In this document: positions 57,049 through 64,000 of the stretch, in pieces
How the letters are laid out: every line of letters begins with the position of its first letter
Numbering within the stretch: the stretch's first letter is position 1
From: IDS-8 sp036381215
Lineage (GTDB): Bacteria > Pseudomonadota > Gammaproteobacteria > Steroidobacterales > Woeseiaceae
Assembly: GCA_036381215.1 (NCBI GenBank)
Contig: DASVDF010000110.1
Location: 48,377 to 112,376, forward strand
Direction of reading: 5' to 3'
DNA length: 64,000 nucleotides
Notes under the pieces: generated by a model
Told to the model about the DNA's origin: nothing
Databases searched by the model: none
What the model saw: only the letters and a program-made list of their open reading frames with translations
Program-made: the position numbers and the translations under genes

Positions 57049-59177
57049 CAGTCCTGATCGTCGTTCTGCGGCTCGCTCTGCTCTTCGTCCTGAACGTCGT
57101 TCCGCTCGTCCTCGCGATAGTCCGTCCGATCCTCATCCATCGGTTCTTCCCCGAGCTTTCTCAAGTCGAGAGGCGGCAGTATGGGGCGCTTGGAATCGGG
57201 CATCAGCGGCACTTGGGGACCGAAGCGCGGGCTGGCGCCTCGCTGCAGCTCGCGGACGTAATTGTACTTCGCCTCCGTTTCGAACGCGGCGACGGACCTG
57301 TCACGCAGGATTTTCGGCCGGATGAACACCAGCAAGTTGGTCTTGACCTTGTCGGTTGTGCGCGAACGGAAGAGATTGCCGAGCAGCGGGATGCTGCCGA
57401 GCACCGGCACGCGCTGATCGCTTTCACGCAACGTGTCCTCGATCAATCCGCCGAGGACGAGGATGTCACCGTCCTCGACGATGACCGTCGTTTCGATGGT
57501 GCGCTGGTTGGTGACGATGTCGACGGCTCCCTGCGCCGACTCGGCAATGCTCGAAATTTCCTGGGAGATCTCGAGGATGAGGGAGTCACCCTCGCTGATC
57601 TGTGGCGTAATCGTGAGCTTGGTTCCGATCTGCTCGCGCTGGATGGTTTGGAACGGGTTGATCTCGCCGCCCGTCGTCGTGCCGGTGCTCGAGAAGGAGC
57701 CGGTGAGGAACGGCACTTCCTGACCGACGTTGAGGCTCGCCTCCTCGTTGTCCGTCGTGACGATGGAAGGCGTCGAGATGATGTTCGTGTTCGCGTCTGA
57801 CTGAAGCGCTCGCAGAATTGCGGCGAAGCTCGTACCGGTGTCGCTGATTCTGCCAATCCCCAGGGTAATCCCGTCGCCGATGAGCCGGGTCGGGTCCGCG
57901 TTTTCCCCGCGGGCCCCGATGGCGCTACCGAGTTCCACGATGCCCGCCCCGCTGTTGCTGAAGCGCGTGACGCCGACGGCGTTGTTGTCGTTGCTTCCAT
58001 CGACTGCCCAGGTGACACCGAGGTCGGACGTCTTGTCGGCCGACACCTCGACGATGATCGCCTCGACCAGAACCTGAGGGCGGCGGATATCCAGCTTGTC
58101 GATGATGGTCATCAGCTCGCGCATGATTTCGGGCGGCGCGTTCATCACCAGCGCGTTCGTCTGCACGTCGGCCCACACGCTGGCCTCCTGGCTGGCGCCG
58201 GCGCCCGGTGCGGCGCCCTGGGTCGCGGCGGCCCGCGCCTGCATGCTGGTCACCTGCTCCTGCAGCTTCGCGGCGAGCTCCTCGGCATCGGCGTACCGGA
58301 GATAACGCACCTGCGTCGAGCCGCCGTCCTCGAGCGGCGTGTCGAGATGCGCGATGAGTGTCCTGAGGCGCAGGCGCTCGGACTGCTCGCCGCCGATCAG
58401 GATGCTGTTGGTGCGGGGGTCCGCCGCCATGCTCAGTGTGACTGGCATGCCGTCGGCACGCGGTACCTGGGTGAGCGAGGTGAGGACTCGCACGACCTCA
58501 GCGGCCGTGGCGTGCTCCAGCCGGATGACTTCCACGTCGTCCTCGGTGGGCACGTCGATACGACGGATGATGTCCAGGATGCGCCGCATGTTCGCGGCGC
58601 GATCCGAGATGATGAGCATGTTCGAGCCCGGTGGCGACGCGAGGTGGCCGTACTGCGGAATCAGCGGCCGCAGCACGGGCACGAGCTGCGCGGCATTGAC
58701 GTTGTCGAGCTCGATCACCTGCGTCACCAGGTCCTCCGCCGTTTCCGGAGGGCCGGCCGCGTACTGGCGCGCGCCGGCGTCCGGCAGGATCTTGATCAGG
58801 TTGCCGGCCTCCACGGCGACGTAGCCGTGCACGTCCAGCACCGAGAGGAATGCCTGGTAGAAGGCCTCCGGCGTCAGCGGGTTCGCCGAAATCATCGTGA
58901 CCTTGGCATTGACGCGTGGATCGATGATGAAGTCCTTGTTGGTGATCGCGCTCACCGCCTCCACGATCTGGCGGAGGTCGGCTTCCCGGTAGTTCGGCGT
59001 GATTGTGGCGCCGGACCCGGCCGGCTGCTGCGCGAGCGCCGGCAACGTGAGCAGCCACAGGACGGCGATGACGGCACAACGCCCCAGGCCGGGCAAGCCC
59101 GGCACGCGCGTTTCGGGCAGGGCTTCACTATTTCGCTGCTGTCGATTCATGTCGAGTGCGCCGTTATTGTTCGTCAT
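57048..59177 (-). CDS. gspD: GspD, type II secretion secretin
   Basis: Outer-membrane secretin (709 aa) forming the secretion channel. A signal peptide (AVIAVLWLLTLPALAQQ) precedes N0 (TITPNYREADLRQIVEAVSA), the N1-N3 domains (VIELDNVNAAQLVPVLRPLI; VIRLEHATAAEVVRVLTSLT) and the secretin domain, which contains LSTPSIVTTDNEEASLNVGQ-like core (IISTPSIVTTDNEEASLNVG) and VLGGLIEDTLRESDQRVPVL. The C-terminus is acidic (EDRTDYREDERNDVQDEEQS). ATG 59177 overlaps gspC; ATG 59150 is an alternative. Confidence 0.94.
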   Translation of the reverse strand: MTNNNGALDMNRQQRNSEALPETRVPGLPGLGRCAVIAVLWLLTLPALAQQPAGSGATITPNYREADLRQIVEAVSAITNKDFIIDPRVNAKVTMISANPLTPEAFYQAFLSVLDVHGYVAVEAGNLIKILPDAGARQYAAGPPETAEDLVTQVIELDNVNAAQLVPVLRPLIPQYGHLASPPGSNMLIISDRAANMRRILDIIRRIDVPTEDDVEVIRLEHATAAEVVRVLTSLTQVPRADGMPVTLSMAADPRTNSILIGGEQSERLRLRTLIAHLDTPLEDGGSTQVRYLRYADAEELAAKLQEQVTSMQARAAATQGAAPGAGASQEASVWADVQTNALVMNAPPEIMRELMTIIDKLDIRRPQVLVEAIIVEVSADKTSDLGVTWAVDGSNDNNAVGVTRFSNSGAGIVELGSAIGARGENADPTRLIGDGITLGIGRISDTGTSFAAILRALQSDANTNIISTPSIVTTDNEEASLNVGQEVPFLTGSFSSTGTTTGGEINPFQTIQREQIGTKLTITPQISEGDSLILEISQEISSIAESAQGAVDIVTNQRTIETTVIVEDGDILVLGGLIEDTLRESDQRVPVLGSIPLLGNLFRSRTTDKVKTNLLVFIRPKILRDRSVAAFETEAKYNYVRELQRGASPRFGPQVPLMPDSKRPILPPLDLRKLGEEPMDEDRTDYREDERNDVQDEEQSEPQNDDQD

Positions 59178-60096
59178 CCAGAGTGAGCTGGCTGGTGGAA
59201 AGAGTGAGGACCTGCTGGCGGCCGTTGCGCTCCACGGTGACCGTGACCTGGTCGGCCTCGCCGAGGCCCTGGAAGATCTCCATTGCCTGCTGCGGGTCCG
59301 TGAGCGAGGCGCCGTTCACGTCCTTGATGAGATCTCCCGGCCGCAGCCCGAGGGCCGCAAATTGCTTGCGGTTGCGTCCCGGATACACCCGATAACCCTG
59401 CTGCTGGCCACCGACGAAGTAAGGTGTCGGCCGGATGACGTCCGCGAGCCTGGTCACGTTCTCCGTGAGCACGTCCTGGATACTCGGGGTCGGATCCGGA
59501 GCTTCCGACATCGGCTCCGGGCGCGGCAGGGGAAGCGATGACGAGCTCCCTCCGAATTCCCGCGGGAGCTTCAGCGCCTCCAGCGCGCCGTTGCGGTTCA
59601 GGACCACACGGTCCGGGTACACGGCGTGCAAGGTCGTGCCCTGCATGATGGTGTCGTTGATCGCGTACACCTTGCCGTCCCGCCCTGCCGCCACGATGAT
59701 CGCGCGCGCCTTGGCGGGATCGTTCGCGGCAATCGTGCCCTTGAGGGACAGGTTGAGCTGGGTCTCCGCGAGATTCTCGTGCGGCTGCTCGGGCGGCGGC
59801 GGTGCTTCGGCGGCGTTGGCTTCGCCGAAGAGGTGCGCGGAGGCGATCGCCTGCACGTCCGCGCGGGCGGGGGCGGCGAGTGCGCCCCGCGGGCCCGCGC
59901 CCGCCGCGGGCGGCGCCGCCACCGGATCGCCGAGCGGAGACCCCGGCACCAGCATCCACACGATGCGCGCGAGTTGCCAGGCGATGGCGGCGACCAGCAG
60001 GAGGCTGACCCAGCGGGGCAGGCGCTCGGCGGCGACGGCGGCCCACCGCTCGCGGTCGGGCGCTCCGAAATCCGGCCACTTCAGTACCGTCGCCAT
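59164..60096 (-). CDS. gspC: GspC, type II secretion clamp protein
   Basis: Inner-membrane protein that links the platform to the secretin (310 aa). It has one N-terminal transmembrane segment (WVSLLLVAAIAWQLARIVWM, about 28-47), the homology region with LNLSLKGTIAANDPAKARAI and IIVAAGRDGKVYAINDTIMQ, and a C-terminal PDZ domain (GYRVYPGRNRKQFAALGLRP, GDLIKDVNGASLTDPQQAME). ATG 60096 is chosen; an upstream in-frame start would add 25 residues of non-conserved sequence. First gene of the gspC-D-E-F operon. Confidence 0.92.
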   Translation of the reverse strand: MATVLKWPDFGAPDRERWAAVAAERLPRWVSLLLVAAIAWQLARIVWMLVPGSPLGDPVAAPPAAGAGPRGALAAPARADVQAIASAHLFGEANAAEAPPPPEQPHENLAETQLNLSLKGTIAANDPAKARAIIVAAGRDGKVYAINDTIMQGTTLHAVYPDRVVLNRNGALEALKLPREFGGSSSSLPLPRPEPMSEAPDPTPSIQDVLTENVTRLADVIRPTPYFVGGQQQGYRVYPGRNRKQFAALGLRPGDLIKDVNGASLTDPQQAMEIFQGLGEADQVTVTVERNGRQQVLTLSTSQLTLDDEQ

Positions 60097-60399
60097 GCCA
60101 GTATCCGCCGTCCCCCGAAAGACCGCCTGCGCAGTGTCCGAATGATACGGGCTAGGGCCCACGGCAAACAAGACTGTAAAGTGGAAAAACCTTTGTAGAG
60201 CAATTATCTACCGGCGATTATTCAGAAAGGCGTCAGGTCGGGCCCGGGGCGTCGTGCCGCGGCGCCGGCGGCGGCCCGGGGACTGGAAATGCGCGTCGGC
60301 CGCGCCATATATAATGGTTCAGAAGCGGTGCCCGCGGGTCGAAGAGGAATGTGACGCGCGGTACTGAAATGTTTCGGCTCATTGCTATTTTCGGGAATC
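60097..60399. other. Divergent gspC/clpS regulatory region
   Basis: 303 nt between gspC and clpS. A clear TATAAT at 60309-60314 (+) could serve clpS; no good -35 box stands at 16-18 nt. A GC-rich stretch with GGGCCCGGGGC and GGCCCGGGG (about 60239-60280) can fold into a stem. No gene or repeat family copy is seen. Confidence 0.45.
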
Positions 60400-60726
60400 A
60401 TGTCTGAACGAGACCGACCGGCGCGAATTCACGACCACGACGTCGCGATCGAGGAGTCGCGGCCGAAGCTGAAACGGCCGCCGCTGTACCGGGTCATACT
60501 CCTGAACGACGACTATACGCCCATGGAGTTCGTGGTCGAGGTGCTTGAGACGGTTTTCGGAATGGAACGTTCCAAGGCTACACGTGTCATGCTCGAAGTA
60601 CACACGAAAGGCAAGGGCGTCTGCGGAGTCTACACTTACGAGATCGCCGAAACGAAGGTCGCGCAGGTCACGAAGATCGCGCAGCAGCAGCAGCATCCTC
60701 TTCTCTGCACCATGGAAGAGTCTTGA
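60400..60726 (+). CDS. clpS: ClpS, ClpA adaptor protein
   Basis: 108-aa adaptor delivering N-end-rule substrates to ClpAP. The conserved core begins PPLYRVILLNDDYTPMEFVV (about residues 28-47), followed by LETVFGMERSKATRVMLEVH and TKGKGVCGVYTYEIAETKV, including the N-degron pocket residues NDDYTPM and the VMLEVH helix. ATG 60400 gives the typical N-terminal extension; an ATG at 60382 adds six residues. clpA starts 48 nt downstream. Confidence 0.95.
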   Translation: MSERDRPARIHDHDVAIEESRPKLKRPPLYRVILLNDDYTPMEFVVEVLETVFGMERSKATRVMLEVHTKGKGVCGVYTYEIAETKVAQVTKIAQQQQHPLLCTMEES

Positions 60727-60774
60727 GGCGCCAGGAGCGCGGGTGAAACAGTTGTACGGATTGGTTTTAGTATC

Positions 60775-63035
<2,261 letters not shown>

Positions 63036-63039
<4 letters not shown>

Positions 63040-63059
63040 GAGCGCGCATCGCGCGCGAC
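63036..63059 (+). repeat. GTAG-headed REP-like palindrome (copy 3) at the clpA end
   Basis: Identical over 24 nt to the 10098-10121 element, and containing the clpA TAG stop (63037-63039). Confidence 0.75.
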
Positions 63060-63083
63060 CGAACCGGCTGACCCACCCCGTGT

Positions 63084-63109
63084 GTAGGAGCGCGCACCGC
63101 GCGCGATCG
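63084..63109 (+). repeat. GTAG-headed REP-like palindrome (copy 4), direct repeat of copy 3
   Basis: GTAGGAGCGCGCACCGCGCG then CGATCG; one central change (ACC for ATC) and a longer tail compared with copy 3, which starts 48 nt earlier in the same orientation. Both lie between clpA and the convergent infA. Confidence 0.65.
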
Positions 63110-63172
63110 ATGTCGAGACCGATGGCAGGGCGGGGCGGCGTCGACGGGTTTCGGGCGGGGCGAGGGTCCGGG

Positions 63173-63391
63173 TCAGCGGCCGCGGTAGACGATGCGGCCC
63201 TTGCTCAGGTCGTAGGGGGTCAGCTCGACGGTGACACTGTCGCCGGTCAGGATGCGAATGTAATTCTTGCGCATCTTGCCGGAAATGTGCGCGGTCACGA
63301 CGTGACCGTTCTCCAACCTGACGCGAAACGTCGTGTTGGGGAGCGTCTCGATCACGACGCCTTCCATCTGCAGTGCTTCTTCCTTCGCCAA
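63173..63391 (-). CDS. infA: InfA, translation initiation factor IF-1
   Basis: 72-aa OB-fold protein binding the ribosomal A site during initiation. The sequence is nearly invariant: KEEALQMEGVVIETLPNTTF, RVRLENGHVVTAHISGKMRK, NYIRILTGDSVTVELTPYDL, SKGRIVYRGR. The canonical MAKE start corresponds to a TTG codon at 63391, the only start that restores the exact 72-residue length. clpA-infA-aat clustering is normal for the group. Confidence 0.97.
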   Translation of the reverse strand: MAKEEALQMEGVVIETLPNTTFRVRLENGHVVTAHISGKMRKNYIRILTGDSVTVELTPYDLSKGRIVYRGR

Positions 63392-63530
63392 GCGCCCGGG
63401 GTCTCCGTCTGAATTCAGGCGGCGGATTTTGCAGAAACGGCCGCTGCAATGCAATCGAACGGATCGCGGCGAGGGCAACGGGCCGGCCCCGGCCAGCGCG
63501 CGCACCGACCGAATGTGCCCTCGGCGGGCG

Positions 63531-64000
63531 TCATGTTTCCACCAGGTCCGCGGCGGCGTGCGGCTCATCCGGCCAGCCGGAGAAGCGCGTCCGCTGGCTG
63601 CACGCACGGGCCAGCAGGCGCGCGAACTCGGGGCGCGGCATCGGCGAGGCTCCGAGGCTCAGCAGGTGCGGAGAGACCAGCTGGCAATCGAGCACGAGAA
63701 AGTCGTGGGCCGCCAGCTGGCGGCAGAGCGCCAGCATCGCGGTTTTCGAGGCGTTCGTCTCGCGGCTGAACATCGATTCGCCGAAGAACGCGCGGCCGAT
63801 CGCGAGCCCGTAGATGCCGCCGACCAGCCGCCGCTCCGCCCACACCTCGACGGAGTGCGCCCAACCCTCGTCGTGCAATCGGCAGAACGCATCGAGCATG
63901 TCGGGCGTGATCCAGGTGCCGGCCTGGCCGCGCCGCGGCTCGCCGCAGGCACGGATCACCCTGGCGAAGGCCTGGTTGTAGGTGACGATGAAGCGGCCGG
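63531..64000 (-). CDS. aat: Aat, leucyl/phenylalanyl-tRNA-protein transferase (5' end outside window)
   Basis: N-end-rule enzyme that adds Leu or Phe to basic N-termini, making ClpS/ClpAP substrates. The frame runs off the window at 64000; about 156 C-terminal codons are present. Conserved blocks: GRFIVTYNQAFARVIRACGE, GTWITPDMLDAFCRLHDEGW, AHSVEVWAERRLVGGIYGLA, GRAFFGESMFSRETNASKTA and FLVLDCQLVSPHLLSLGA. A GTG inside this part is internal. Its product works with ClpS-ClpA, encoded nearby on the other strand. Confidence 0.95.
   Translation of the reverse strand, partial: GRFIVTYNQAFARVIRACGEPRRGQAGTWITPDMLDAFCRLHDEGWAHSVEVWAERRLVGGIYGLAIGRAFFGESMFSRETNASKTAMLALCRQLAAHDFLVLDCQLVSPHLLSLGASPMPRPEFARLLARACSQRTRFSGWPDEPHAAADLVET

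Noticed and set aside
60239..60285. Terminator or REP copy in the gspC-clpS gap
   Set aside because: GC-rich partial complementarity (GGGCCCGGGG/CCCGGGG) without a clear single stem, T-tract or match to the repeat families in the window.

Overview
The window is a dense, GC-rich (visibly about two thirds G+C) chromosomal segment of a gammaproteobacterium. Nearly all genes are single-copy housekeeping genes. Their order, in blocks (nagZ / methylthioinosine phosphorylase / csiV / mfd; lolCED / DUF2062 / comEC / exbBD / msbA / lpxK / kdsB / ptp / rne / rluC / maf / yceD / rpmF / plsX / fabH; clpS / clpA / infA / aat), is the order I know from Pseudomonas-like chromosomes. A sigma-E/AlgU operon, a type II secretion operon and a bd-type oxidase with a DUF2474 partner fit the same group. 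I cannot place it below class. No rRNA, tRNA, CRISPR array, prophage or complete insertion sequence is visible.

Layout. 1-16251 (+): end of sdhB, sdhE-ygfX, rpoE-rseA-rseB-rseC with a glutaredoxin-like gene, lepA-lepB-DUF4845-rnc-era-recO-pdxJ-acpS, a DEDDy exonuclease gene, rlmD, nagZ, an MTI phosphorylase gene and a degenerate GGDEF gene. 16252-16902: a decayed region with a frameshifted pseudogene remnant. 16903-21783 (-): csiV, mfd, a small SmpA-like gene. 22000-25487 (+): lolC, lolE, lolD. 25568-26080 (-): DUF2062. 26405-33880 (+): comEC, exbB/tolQ, exbD, msbA, lpxK, kdsB, ptp. 33962-36637 (-): rne with a long leader, divergent from rluC. Then maf (-), yceD-rpmF-plsX-fabH (+), a DUF1232 gene and cydA-cydB-DUF2474 (-), a GST gene and an L,D-transpeptidase gene (+), an Lpp-like lipoprotein gene (-), the SOS mutagenesis cassette lexA-imuA-imuB-dnaE2 (+), an acidic small-protein gene and gspF-E-D-C (-), clpS-clpA (+), infA and a partial aat (-).

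How the genes work together. Many serve the envelope: the sigma-E stress regulon head, lipoprotein release (LolCDE), lipid A and Kdo synthesis (MsbA, LpxK, KdsB), peptidoglycan (NagZ, CsiV, L,D-transpeptidase, Lpp) and type II secretion. Others form a repair and mutagenesis group (Mfd, RecO, LexA, ImuA, ImuB, DnaE2) and an RNA processing/translation group (RNase III, Era, RNase E, RluC, RlmD, LepA, IF-1, L32).

The most unusual content is non-coding. Three long palindromic intergenic elements (23246-23510, 26111-26269, 39668-39833) have unrelated arm sequences. At their centres each has a small hairpin, whose stem differs between elements, flanked by purine-rich GACGAGGAG-like motifs. One lies exactly between lolC and lolE, and one supplies the first codons of plsX. 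A second family, short GTAG-headed REP-like palindromes, provides the TAG stop codon of recO, lolD and clpA. Regulatory sites readable from sequence include an ECF-type promoter before rpoE, tandem LexA boxes before lexA, a TGTGA-N6-TCACA site before lolC and a hairpin over the rne ribosome binding site.
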